Of a stretch of DNA of 13,866 nt, positions 7,901-13,866 are shown in pieces. The stretch is from an uncultured Oscillospiraceae bacterium (GTDB taxonomy: Bacteria > Bacillota > Clostridia > Oscillospirales > Acutalibacteraceae), in contig CAJUNQ010000067.1 of assembly GCA_910587835.1 (NCBI GenBank), forward strand, positions 1 to 13,866, read 5' to 3'. Position 1 is the stretch's first letter, and every line of letters begins with the position of its first letter. Below the pieces are notes generated by a model that worked only from the letters and a program-made list of their open reading frames with translations, was not told the origin of the DNA and did no database searches. Position numbers and translations under genes: made by a program.

Positions 7901-10347
7901 TTGGCCGCGTCCTCGCCCAGGTAGTACACATCGTAGGCGCTCTCCTTGGTCAGGCCCGAGATGGTGATGTTGAAATCGGTGTTGGCCTTTACTGTGACCT
8001 TGCCGAACTTGAAGCCGTTGAGGCCGTTGACCACCTGAAGCTTGGCGTAGTCGCTGCGCAGGAAGGCCGGGTCGGAGGGAGAGGAGCCGTCGTTGGGAAT
8101 GGGGTAGGGCTCGCCGTTGGGCACAGCCACCCAGTAGACGGTGCCGGACTCGTTCATGGAGTTGGTCAGCCGCACCGAGGTGGCCTGGGTGGCGGTCTGC
8201 ACCATGTCGCCCAGGTTGAACTTGGGCGGGGTGATGTCCTTGGTCTTCACGGTCTGCTTGATGATCTGGGAGCTGCTGGTGCCGTCGGCGTCAGTGAGCC
8301 ACAGGTACAGGTCGTAGGAGGTGTCTTCCTCCACCTCGCCCAGGGACTCGGCAATATCGTTCAGGTCCAGGTCGATCTCATTGACCTTGAAGCTGTCCAT
8401 AGTGTTTTTGATCAGGTGGATACGGCCATAGCCGTAGGGGTCCACAAAGGAGGCGGACAGGAACTCGCTGGTTTGGGGCGCGGTGCTGCCCGCGGGCAGA
8501 AGCACATAGTACAGGTCGCAGGTCTTGTTGGCCATGACCGTGGCCTGCAGGTCCGCGATCTCCCCAAAGGGCAGGTCCGCGTTGTCGTCGTTGCGGGTGG
8601 GGGTGCGGTCGGTGATGGTGGGGTAGCCGCTGGTCATGGCGGGCACGGTGCCGTCGGGGGTGAGAATCTTCTGGGACTTCACCGGGCTGCGGCGCTTGTG
8701 GGCGTCTACCAGCACGGCGGAGAGATAATAGGTGCCCCCGGCCTCCATGCCGGTGAGGGAGGTCTCATACTCGGTTTTGGACTTTTCGGCCGTGATATTG
8801 CCGTAGGACATCAGGCCTGAGCCGTAGTCGGAGGGGTTGATCAGGTTCTCCGCGTCCTCGTCGGTCAGGGGGCCGATGGCGGCGTTGGTGAGGGCCCAGT
8901 GGATGGCGCCCGCCTTGTTCACGGAGAAATAGCCGTCGGCTGTGGTGGGGGCAACGTTGCGCACCTTGGGGTAGCCCTCCAGCAGGCGGGGATTGGAGGA
9001 GATCTCTTTGGCAATCTCCGAGTCCACATCCGTCATGTCCTGGATGGTGGTGGTTACGCCGGGGCGCACCACTACCTCGTCAGGCAGGATTTCGCACTGG
9101 CTGCCATCGGTGGTCACGTTCAGCTTGCCAATGTCGCCGCTGCCGGACACATGGGTGGCAGTGTCCAGGTTCACCTCGTCCACCGCCGCGTTGATATCCA
9201 GCACCAGGTTGGAGTCGGTGGCTTTTTCGTCAATGGTGACGTTTTTGGCGCTGCCATTGCCTGTGTCGCCAACAGTGAGGGTAGAGCCGGGGGTGCGGTT
9301 GATGACTGTCTTCAGGTTGCCGGCCACAGTGAAGCTGGTGCCGTTGGGCCCCTCCAGGGAGACGACCCGCAGGCCCTTGGTGTTGTCCCGCACATCATCC
9401 TGTATGTAGGCGGAGCCGTACACCACGGTCTCGGGAATATCGGTGCTGCCCAGGGCCCGGATGGACACATATTGGCCGGTGGCCGGGTCGATTTGCAGCT
9501 TTTGGGCCACCACATTGTTCAGCAGGATGCTGTCCTGGCCAATCTGGGCCTCGCCGCCGCCGGCTATCACAATGCGGCCCAGCACCCGGACATTGTCCAG
9601 CAGCACATCGCCCAGGCCCACGCCGCCGGTGAGGTACAGGTCGCCGGCAATCACAGTGTCCCGCAGGGTGACATGGGCGGTGTTGATGGTCACATTGCCG
9701 AACACCCCGCCCAGACTGTGGTCGCCGGGGGTGTTGATGAGGGTGCCCAGGGCGCTGGAAAGGATGCAGGCCACCTCGCCCCGGGTGATGTGGCTTTTGG
9801 GGCCAAAGCTGCCGTCTGGCCGGCCGCTGATAATGCCCGCCAGCAGGGCCGAGCGCACATAGGGGGCGCTCCAGGCGCTGAAATTGCGGCCGTCGGTGAA
9901 CTCGGTGACCTCGCCCCGGTTCATCTCCAGGCGCATGGCGTTGCCAATAAGCACCAGGGCCTGCTCTCGGGTGACCTTGCCGTTGGGAGAGGCCTTGGTG
10001 GCCGAGGTGCCGGACATGATGCCCTCGTTATAGGCAGTGACAATGTCGTTGTAATACCAGGCGCCACGGGGCACGTCGGTAAAGGGGATGGACCCGCTGC
10101 GGTTAAAGCCGTAGGCCCGGTTGAGCATGGCCATCATCTCCGCCCGGGTGATGGCCCGGTTTTCGGCCATGCTGGTGCCGTCGCCGGCCATAATGCCCAG
10201 CTGCCGCATCTTCTCCACATACTGGGTGGACCAAGCGGCGCTGGCCTTGGGGGAGAGGTCCAGCTGCAGGGGCAGCGCCCCCAGCATCATGACCGCGCAC
10301 AGAAGCAGAGCGGTCAGCCGTTTCAGGTTTCTTTTCAGTGTATTCAT
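4909..10347 (-). CDS. Giant SLH-domain surface protein with Ig/FN3-like modules
   Basis: A secreted, wall-anchored protein of 1812 residues. The start is ATG 10347: GAGAAAGG lies 7 nt upstream, whereas the in-frame TTG nine codons earlier has no ribosome-binding site. Residues 1-38 form a signal peptide (KRNLKR, hydrophobic core, ASAA before W39). Three SLH domains follow at about 40-82, 89-141 and 150-201, with ITRAE, VTREQ and ITRGE motifs; SLH domains bind secondary cell-wall polymers. Residues 214-420 are short beta-strand repeats rich in G, V and N, resembling a beta-helix. The remainder is a chain of Ig/FN3-like modules, several closing with a 'TGL.P.T.YYV' element (797-810, 1402-1414), plus two SbsA-like segments containing VFNED (861-865) and RFDEN (1664-1668). 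No enzyme motif was seen. Its ligand is unknown. The C-terminal quarter to third has lower GC. Two terminators follow the stop codon. Confidence 0.9.
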   Translation of the reverse strand: MNTLKRNLKRLTALLLCAVMMLGALPLQLDLSPKASAAWSTQYVEKMRQLGIMAGDGTSMAENRAITRAEMMAMLNRAYGFNRSGSIPFTDVPRGAWYYNDIVTAYNEGIMSGTSATKASPNGKVTREQALVLIGNAMRLEMNRGEVTEFTDGRNFSAWSAPYVRSALLAGIISGRPDGSFGPKSHITRGEVACILSSALGTLINTPGDHSLGGVFGNVTINTAHVTLRDTVIAGDLYLTGGVGLGDVLLDNVRVLGRIVIAGGGEAQIGQDSILLNNVVAQKLQIDPATGQYVSIRALGSTDIPETVVYGSAYIQDDVRDNTKGLRVVSLEGPNGTSFTVAGNLKTVINRTPGSTLTVGDTGNGSAKNVTIDEKATDSNLVLDINAAVDEVNLDTATHVSGSGDIGKLNVTTDGSQCEILPDEVVVRPGVTTTIQDMTDVDSEIAKEISSNPRLLEGYPKVRNVAPTTADGYFSVNKAGAIHWALTNAAIGPLTDEDAENLINPSDYGSGLMSYGNITAEKSKTEYETSLTGMEAGGTYYLSAVLVDAHKRRSPVKSQKILTPDGTVPAMTSGYPTITDRTPTRNDDNADLPFGEIADLQATVMANKTCDLYYVLLPAGSTAPQTSEFLSASFVDPYGYGRIHLIKNTMDSFKVNEIDLDLNDIAESLGEVEEDTSYDLYLWLTDADGTSSSQIIKQTVKTKDITPPKFNLGDMVQTATQATSVRLTNSMNESGTVYWVAVPNGEPYPIPNDGSSPSDPAFLRSDYAKLQVVNGLNGFKFGKVTVKANTDFNITISGLTKESAYDVYYLGEDAAKNYSDPILKFTAHTLDSTPPSATQEFESVPEDSPETPYADSTINLVFNEDIRYKQPSGSGEPYKDPNLLNLYTNYADAKKQSATSSETLAAEKLFVDALGDMIVMYDPGTRQPVPERTRTSDPTAEWTVDYRNVRVYKDGAKLVVSFVNLGDSQDSALNLESGASYYFQLKNIADESESHNAMKTTQLPEFTVMSAEVLISKKDTQVDKTIQAQDLDGNPVEGKGDDNQPTQDIPIDISFTAKPSSTGATADGVYWDMLFWFDTSVEFMLFTRKNGDTNAPWTLVGKKDADGKAPTLSINVPQGATDLRGASTVVSLGDRDFHNINEPYQTGGLHCGLNDQEDADEEHISDEKYDYALHFVRIGTKEDRSTFNETINGQVTFLTGTRSALDMLANSLAISPGIFDSIVEGKRAGIEDITFPKNLDDEERKLAWTFTDSRPPQFINKSPQFTPTDTGVTMSFTTQPAGMVYYIISPVYEDGTAALAPRDGEFTVNDNKIKHIATSGAGCLVDTKGDLAPDNVTGPVPGQYEYNGKTLNTNPDEQDRDNYYFSFPSSRTVFNPSEAGLPPDELISGSSSAGAAPTLVNITGLSPETKYYVYLVTQGGSNILSEVKVYQFTTKETSRPIITLNRDGSLVTVNSTEKADIKWLVIPDTGSSMNSLLTAPFTDAIGTAGIEKLKEKFAGDQERIDRYLRNTDDPNDSTKKKFRVIDALCENVEGNTTSTSAGSLFDLFALPTYKSEVAAYIRNAASGGSDTSSAGSGSVTINQANGSQLVNTNQNNTLSPATNYYFLAVGNTPATIAGGQASDDGFRAIYPVIMTDNQHPMVTFCAPNGLSIVGDKIQGTLQLRFDENLYWFAGSGDPKQVVITKEGTAKPGPTDKTIDIYPGLIEYISSTGVDVVRPAADGNTITAVNSMVFSFTDVPVSTGTTRIDISFDRNLCDWNNNRLGSADKNEKTPLSITISVKEVPIDPSNPTGDKEKVIEVSVPKNWDARTDS

Positions 10348-10354
10348 CGCAGTA

Positions 10355-10362
10355 CCTTTCTC
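10355..10362 (-). promoter_or_regulatory. Ribosome-binding site deciding the SLH gene start
   Basis: On the minus strand GAGAAAGG lies 7 nt before ATG 10347. The alternative TTG start at 10374 lacks any such site and would add residues in front of a normal signal peptide. Confidence 0.7.
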
Positions 10363-10624
10363 TGTAAAAATCAAATGTGTTCGGACAGGATCGGGGCTTG
10401 CTTGAAAACAGCGGAAATAACGGATTTTGGGCTACCGGCGGTCTGTTTCCAGTTGAAAACCGTAGGCTGTATCAGTTTGTACAGCGAGGAGTTTCGACGC
10501 CGGAAAGCAGCCGCTGATGGGCAAAAGGACGGTGTTTTCGGTTTTGCAAACGAGCCCTGAATTGGCTGGGGCTGGACACACCTCCTTTACGCTTCCTGGG
10601 GAGCCAGTTTTTTCGACAATTTAT

Positions 10625-10653
10625 ATTTTATTCCATTCAAAGAAGAAAATCAA
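10625..10653 (-). promoter_or_regulatory. Probable sigma-A promoter of the SLH gene
   Basis: Minus strand: TTGATT (10648-10653), a 17-bp spacer and TAAAAT (10625-10630), within an A+T-rich patch. The predicted start is near 10617, about 270 nt from the start codon. Confidence 0.6.
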
Positions 10654-10736
10654 CGGTTTGAGGGGGATCGCCAGAAATTGGCAGCGCAGCCGGAACCGGA
10701 GCGAGCCCCTGCCGGTATTTCATATTTATATGATAG

Positions 10737-10770
10737 AAAAGGGCGGCTTGGGCCTGGCTGGCTTAAGCCG
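10737..10770 (-). terminator. Weak terminator at the end of the PilZ gene
   Basis: On the minus strand CGGCTT (10765-10770) pairs with AAGCCG (10744-10749) across a 15-nt loop, followed by CCC and TTTT (10737-10740). The left arm overlaps the PilZ stop codon. The stem is short and the loop large, so read-through into the SLH gene is possible. Confidence 0.4.
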
Positions 10771-11380
10771 AACGCCTGCGGGCCAGCAGCTGCACATTGA
10801 AGACCGCCTCGCGGATCATGCTCTCCTGCTCGTTGAGAATATCCAGGAACTTTGCCGCGTAGAAGGTGGAGCCGTTTTCGTCCTTCTGGCGCAGCACCTG
10901 GCAGGTGAGCAGCAGCGGCGCGGTGCGGGTGATGGGGATGACCACCTGGACCTGCTCCTCCACATAGAACTTGCCGTCGGAATAAAAGCTGATGCCGCCG
11001 CAGCTCAAGTCGTTGGCCCGGGCGGTCCAGCGGCCCTCCCGGCCGTCTGTGGGGTAGACATAGGTCTCAAAGTCCACGGGCATACGCAGGTTTTCCCGGA
11101 CCTGGTTGCCTACCAGGTCCCGCAGGGGCTCAAGCACCAGCTGGCTGCCCTTATACTGAATCACATGCCCCAGCTTGGGGTGCAGCTCCTCATCTGCGGG
11201 GATGATCTGGACGTTTTCGGCCTGAATCACATCCTGGGGGCTGCCCTCGAAAATGTTGATTTGAATGTTCATCCCGTCGGGGGGGCCCTCCATGGACCCC
11301 CGGGCCAGCACCCGGGAGTTGGCGCTGTCCAGCAGGACGCAGACGTTTTTCGGCTTGCTTTTTTTACTGAAGAATGCCAT
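10763..11380 (-). CDS. PilZ-domain c-di-GMP receptor, YcgR-like
   Basis: A 205-residue cytoplasmic protein. Residues 15-88 form a beta-rich N-terminal domain like the PilZN/YcgR-N domain of flagellar-brake proteins, and 94-200 form a PilZ domain. The c-di-GMP-binding signature is complete: RENLR (95-99, the RxxxR element) and DLSCGG (124-129, the D/NxSxxG element). AGGAGG precedes the ATG by 8 nt, and only 3 nt separate it from the stop codon of the FlhB-like gene, so the two are probably translated together. Last gene of the FliK-like/FlhB-like/PilZ operon. From family knowledge and neighbours I infer that it links c-di-GMP to flagellar motor speed or export; a role in matrix or pilus control is a less likely alternative. 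Confidence 0.9.
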   Translation of the reverse strand: MAFFSKKSKPKNVCVLLDSANSRVLARGSMEGPPDGMNIQINIFEGSPQDVIQAENVQIIPADEELHPKLGHVIQYKGSQLVLEPLRDLVGNQVRENLRMPVDFETYVYPTDGREGRWTARANDLSCGGISFYSDGKFYVEEQVQVVIPITRTAPLLLTCQVLRQKDENGSTFYAAKFLDILNEQESMIREAVFNVQLLARRRSA

Positions 11381-11383
11381 ATA

Positions 11384-11758
11384 TTATCCCTCCTGGTTTT
11401 CTTGGGCCTGGGCGGGGGGCTCCTGACTGGCGGGCTCCCGGGTTTTGCCCTGGCGGCGGCTCTGGTTTTGACGGTCGAAATCGAAATTGAGGAAGTAGAC
11501 GTATATCTCTACCACGGCCCGGTACAGCTCCTCGGGAATCTCCTGCCCCAGGTTCAGCTGGGAGAGGATGGTGGCCAGGGAGTTGTCCTCATAAATGGGC
11601 ACCCCGTTCTCCTGGGCCACGTCCAGAATTTTTTCGGCCAGATGGCCCATGCCCGAGGCCACAATCACCGGGGCCGAGTCGCTGACGCCGTATTGCAGGG
11701 CCACGGCTCTTTGTCTTGGGGGGCGGGAGGCCCCTGAATCAGACCTTGACGTCGACAC
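11384..11758 (-). CDS. FlhB C-terminal-domain-like protein (YlqH/FlhX-like)
   Basis: A 124-residue soluble protein matching only the cytoplasmic C-terminal domain of FlhB, the flagellar type III export switch. The core runs from AVAL (18-21) through APVIVASG (29-36) and NGVPIYED (51-58) to EIPEELYRAVVEIY (73-86). The membrane half of FlhB is absent, and PRQR (14-17) stands where FlhB has its NPTH autocleavage site, so it should not cleave itself. The tail from about 95 is rich in Q, R and E. The start is GTG 11758, supported by AGGAGG 9 nt upstream, and overlaps the end of the FliK-like gene by 20 bp. The FliK-C/FlhB-C gene pair matches ylqG-ylqH of Bacillus subtilis. A modulating role in export switching is inference. 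Confidence 0.85.
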   Translation of the reverse strand: MSTSRSDSGASRPPRQRAVALQYGVSDSAPVIVASGMGHLAEKILDVAQENGVPIYEDNSLATILSQLNLGQEIPEELYRAVVEIYVYFLNFDFDRQNQSRRQGKTREPASQEPPAQAQENQEG

Positions 11759-13166
11759 CGCTTTTCACCTCCTGAAACAGCTTGGGGAACGCGTCGGAAA
11801 TGGTAATGGGATGGCGCATGGCCGACACCCGCACGTCTCCTGGGGTGAGGCCGTTGCGGGTGAGGATTTCGGAGAGGTCCCGGGAGACGTCGCCGGAAAA
11901 GGCGGCTACCTGCCGGGGGCAGGAGACCTGCAGGGAGGTGCGCCCGCCGCTGCTGTCAATAATCAGGTCAAAGGCGCCCAGGCCCTCAATGTCCATTTTG
12001 ATCAGCAGCCGGGGCGCGGGCTCCTCCCGCCCCCCGCTGTGCTGGGCGTCCGGGTCCACCCACATTTCGGAGAACACCGCCCGGTCCTCCCACTGGAAGG
12101 GGAGCAGCAGGTGCTGCAGGGGCATGTAGACGCTCTCGTTGAGAAGGATGGAGCTCATCAGGTTGCGGAAGATTTCCTGAGCGGCAGTGCCCCCTTCCCC
12201 CCGCAGGGACCGTTGGGCCAGCTGCGCAAAGCGTTCGGCAAAATTGTCGGACCGGGAGGCTTTGGCAAAATCCGTGTCGCCCAGCAGCCGCAGAATGTCC
12301 TCGTCGGAAAGGGAGCTCAGGTCGCCCCTGAAAATGCCGTAGTTGTTCAGGTGGCGGAAGGTCTGCACCAGGGCGTTGCCGTCGCCGTTCTCATAGCGCA
12401 CCATGTCCAGGGTGAGAAGAGACAGCAGGCTGCGGGCCATGCCGTGGTCGTGGGTGCGGCGGACATAGTCGGCGATTAAGGGGAAGACCTGGCCCCGCAG
12501 GGTCTCAAGGGCGCCCTGCCGGTCGCCGGCGGCAAAGGCGTTTTCCATGCGCCCGGCAATATCCGTGAGCTGGTTGGCCCAGTGAGAGGGCAGGGACTGG
12601 GTCATGTCCGCCAGGGTGCGCAGCATACGGGTCTGCAAATGCCCGGTGGAGGACCAGTCGCTGTATTGCCGGAGAAACTGGAGAATCTCTGTGCGGAACA
12701 TCTCGGAGCCGGCGCTGTTGTAGGCGGCCCGCAGGGCGGAGAACAGCGCGCCCCCAAAGCGCAGGCCGCTTTGCAGCTGGCTGTGGAGGAACTGGGTGAG
12801 CTGGGCCTCGTCCATTTGAAGCATTTCGAGAAAGCCCTGCAGCTCGGCGGCAAGGCCCGGGGTGATGCCCGAGGAGACCTGCAGCCCCTGGCCCTGCAAA
12901 AGGCGCAGAATGGCCGACGCCGTATCGGGGGCGTTGGCCAGGCGCTGGAGGAAGGTGAGAAAATTGGACTCGTACCGGACCCGGTGGGAGAGGGCGGCGT
13001 CGCCGGGCTGCTGCTGGTCGCTGCGCTGGTCGCCCCGGGTGACCCGGTTGGGGTCTACCACATTCTGAATGTTCCGGTTGGGGTCCTGGGGATTGATGGG
13101 TTGGTTGCGGGTGGCGGCGTTGTCGTAGCCGGGCACCGGGTTTGTGGGACGCAATATTTCAGGCAT
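11739..13166 (-). CDS. FliK C-terminal-like (hook-length control/YlqG-like) protein
   Basis: A 475-residue protein without signal peptide or membrane segment. Residues 1-60 are a Pro/Asn/Gln/Arg-rich, probably disordered tail suited to an export signal. Residues 65-345 are mostly helical, with no motif I recognise. The C-terminal part, about 345-455, follows the FliK hook-length-control pattern: LPFQWEDRAVFSEMWV, then RLLIKMDIEGLGAFDLIID (386-404), SLQVSCP (411-417) and a final LSEILTRNGLTPGDVRV (431-447). The ATG at 13166 has AGGAG 10 nt upstream and an extended -10 promoter further up. First gene of the operon. True FliK stops hook growth by contacting FlhB-C; the next gene here encodes an FlhB-C-like protein, so the pair probably interacts (inference). 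It may be the YlqG-type relative rather than FliK itself. Confidence 0.7.
   Translation of the reverse strand: MPEILRPTNPVPGYDNAATRNQPINPQDPNRNIQNVVDPNRVTRGDQRSDQQQPGDAALSHRVRYESNFLTFLQRLANAPDTASAILRLLQGQGLQVSSGITPGLAAELQGFLEMLQMDEAQLTQFLHSQLQSGLRFGGALFSALRAAYNSAGSEMFRTEILQFLRQYSDWSSTGHLQTRMLRTLADMTQSLPSHWANQLTDIAGRMENAFAAGDRQGALETLRGQVFPLIADYVRRTHDHGMARSLLSLLTLDMVRYENGDGNALVQTFRHLNNYGIFRGDLSSLSDEDILRLLGDTDFAKASRSDNFAERFAQLAQRSLRGEGGTAAQEIFRNLMSSILLNESVYMPLQHLLLPFQWEDRAVFSEMWVDPDAQHSGGREEPAPRLLIKMDIEGLGAFDLIIDSSGGRTSLQVSCPRQVAAFSGDVSRDLSEILTRNGLTPGDVRVSAMRHPITISDAFPKLFQEVKSGVDVKV
11768..11773 (-). promoter_or_regulatory. Ribosome-binding site deciding the GTG start of the FlhB-like gene
   Basis: On the minus strand AGGAGG lies 9 nt before GTG 11758, inside the 3' end of the FliK-like gene. 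It supports a start that overlaps the upstream gene by 20 bp. Confidence 0.75.
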
Positions 13167-13248
13167 AAGCGGTCTGCTCCTATTCCCCCCGCGTCGCGCA
13201 GGGGCAGAGTCGGAATGAGATAAATTACGGACAGATGTACTCTATAAC

Positions 13249-13277
13249 ATAATAGCAGAAAATCCATGCAAACGCAA
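13249..13277 (-). promoter_or_regulatory. Extended -10 promoter of the FliK-like/FlhB-like/PilZ operon
   Basis: Minus strand: TTGCGT (13272-13277), a 17-bp spacer ending in TGC, and TATTAT (13249-13254). The TGn before the -10 offsets the poor -35. It looks like sigma-A rather than the flagellar sigma-28 (no TAAA...GCCGATAA). Confidence 0.7.
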
Positions 13278-13298
13278 GCATAAGCGCAGATTATATAA

Positions 13299-13311
13299 GG
13301 GCGGTCCGCCC
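13299..13311. repeat. Perfect inverted repeat, possible operator
   Basis: Six-base arms GGGCGG and CCGCCC flank a single T. It lies 21 bp upstream of the -35 box of the minus-strand operon promoter. A second copy of GGGCGGTCC lies at 13341-13349, 42 bp away. Function is a guess. Confidence 0.4.
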
Positions 13312-13556
13312 TGGGGAAAAGGCCCCGGGAGAGGCCCCGCGGGCGGTCCTTTTCGAGAGAGGGCCGGACGCCCGAAGGGACAGGGGTGAGAATTTACAAA
13401 AAATTAACAAATGGCAGGATATCCGGAAAACCGGGGGCCAGGAGGCTGGAAAGAGGGAAAATCCGAAGAAAAGCCAAGGACAAAGGGGGGAAAGGGGCTT
13501 AATTTCTGCCGCCCGGCTGCCGACTACCTAAGGGAAAAAAGGAATGCGTTTTTGTA

Positions 13557-13585
13557 TTGCGAAACCGCGCTCCCTGTGTTATAAT
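13557..13585 (+). promoter_or_regulatory. Sigma-A promoter of cheA
   Basis: TTGCGA (13557-13562), a 17-bp spacer ending in TGT (an extended -10 element) and a perfect TATAAT (13580-13585). The predicted start is near 13592, about 54 nt before the ATG. Confidence 0.8.
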
Positions 13586-13645
13586 GGTACGGACGGGGGT
13601 CTTTTTGGGACGCCCGGCAATTTAGCAGAAAAGGTGGAACGAGAA

Positions 13646-13819
13646 ATGGGCAACGACATGATGGAAGCCTATCTCTATGAGATGAACACGCTTCTGGAGT
13701 CCCTGGACGAGATGGTGCTGGGGGCGGAGGACAGGAAAACCTTCTCTCAGGATGATGTGAACGAAATCTTCCGCATCATGCACACGATAAAGGGCTCCTC
13801 AGCCATGATGGAATTTGAC
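13646..13819 (+). CDS. cheA: Chemotaxis histidine kinase CheA, first 58 residues (3' truncated)
   Basis: Only the start of the N-terminal HPt (P1) domain is present. Residues IFRIMHTIKGSSAMM (41-55) are the hallmark phosphoacceptor helix of CheA, with the phosphorylated histidine at position 46; the preceding helix MEAYLYEMNTLLESLDEMV fits clostridial CheA. CheA passes phosphate from chemoreceptor arrays to CheY and CheB. AAGGTGG lies 8 nt before ATG 13646, and a perfect -10 box lies upstream. Genuine sequence ends at codon 58 (13819). The frame stays open to the window end, but the remaining residues (RSEERRVGKECRSRW) are translated adapter. It starts a plus-strand transcript divergent from the flagellar operon, probably a chemotaxis operon continuing off the contig. 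Confidence 0.88.
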
Positions 13820-13866
13820 AGATCGGAAGAGCGTCGTGTAGGGAAAGAGTGTAGATCTCGGTGGTC
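13820..13866 (+). other. Illumina TruSeq adapter contamination
   Basis: The last 47 bases start AGATCGGAAGAGC and continue GTCGTGTAGGG..., the reverse complement of the Illumina TruSeq universal adapter as I know it. They are not genomic and truncate cheA in frame by chance. Confidence 0.97.

Larger units (their letters stand above)
10348..10762 (-). promoter_or_regulatory. Intergenic region with long structured leader of the SLH gene
   Basis: Transcription from 10625-10653 would give an untranslated leader of about 270 nt. Minus-strand hairpins include GCTGTA/TACAGC (10466-10485) and CTACGG/CCGGTAG (10432-10465, with an inner GTTTTC/GGAAAC stem). ATCAG/CTGAT and CAGCG/CGCTG pairings overlap the first stem and look mutually exclusive with it. 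A near-perfect Shine-Dalgarno, AAAGGAGGTG (10579-10588), has no properly spaced start codon. I do not recognise a known riboswitch class; the c-di-GMP-I core is absent. No gene is supported here. Confidence 0.4.
13167..13645. other. Divergent control region between the FliK-like operon and cheA
   Basis: This 479-bp gap holds one promoter for each side (13249-13277 minus, 13557-13585 plus) and no supported gene. Between them is a GC-rich patch with a perfect inverted repeat, GGGCGG-T-CCGCCC (13299-13311), whose left half GGGCGGTCC recurs at 13341-13349. A purine-rich stretch follows at 13380-13500. The inverted repeat could be an operator, but nothing proves it. Confidence 0.6.

Noticed and set aside
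10372..10374. TTG 10374 as start of the SLH gene
   Set aside because: No ribosome-binding site precedes it, whereas ATG 10347 has GAGAAAGG at 7 nt and begins a normal signal peptide.
6826..10560. Long plus-strand open frames (664 and 553 codons) opposite the SLH gene
   Set aside because: They mirror the GC-rich third-position codon use of the minus-strand gene. Their translations are Gly/Val/His-rich without domains, and the minus strand shows a signal peptide and SLH domains.
10577..10588. Leader peptide ORF beginning at GTG within AGGAGGTGTGTCC
   Set aside because: The GTG codons touch the Shine-Dalgarno itself (0-1 nt spacing), too close for initiation, and the encoded peptides show nothing distinctive.
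10381..10600. c-di-GMP riboswitch upstream of the SLH gene
   Set aside because: I looked for the class I GGCAAAC...GACGCAAAGC core and the class II pattern on both strands; only scattered partial resemblances (such as GTTTGCAAAACC) were found.
13628..13642. T-box-like AGGTGGAAC before cheA
   Set aside because: The CCGCG part and antiterminator stem are missing, and cheA is not an amino-acid gene. The motif serves as the Shine-Dalgarno sequence.

Overview
The window looks like one contig from a moderately GC-rich, low-complexity-tailed Gram-positive anaerobe, most likely a Clostridia/Oscillospiraceae-type gut bacterium. The reasons are sigma-A promoters with TATAAT boxes, strong AGGAGG ribosome-binding sites, an S-layer-homology surface protein, and Bacillus/Clostridium-style YlqG/YlqH-like flagellar genes. 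This taxonomic guess is inference. Both ends are artificial: the left edge lies inside a tandem-repeat array, and the last 47 bases (13820-13866) are Illumina adapter sequence, not genome.

Layout. 2-2374 (+): 3' part of a membrane protein with 34-residue N-terminal repeats and the fold order of a P1B-type ATPase, but without its catalytic motifs; a strong terminator follows (2441-2494). 2714-4783 (+): an elongation-factor-G paralogue with its own promoter (2588-2616) and an altered G4 GTP-specificity motif. Two back-to-back, probably bidirectional terminators (4810-4843, 4859-4891) separate it from the convergent 4909-10347 (-) gene, a secreted 1812-residue protein with three SLH domains, a beta-rich repeat region and many Ig/FN3-like modules. 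That gene has a long, foldable leader of about 270 nt.

10763-13166 (-): a tight three-gene operon of a FliK-C-terminal-like protein, an FlhB-C-terminal-like protein without the autocleavage motif, and a PilZ (c-di-GMP receptor) protein. It is transcribed divergently from cheA (13646 onward, +), of which only the first 58 codons are genuine. This right-hand part is a motility/chemotaxis region: hook-length/export switching, c-di-GMP input to the motor, and the chemotaxis kinase. The long surface protein is next to it but has its own promoter.

No RNA genes, CRISPR arrays, insertion sequences or phage genes were seen. The most unusual items are the catalytically degenerate P-type ATPase, the EF-G paralogue with a degenerate G4, the composition break within the giant SLH protein, and its unassigned structured leader. 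None of these amounts to a demonstrated new system.
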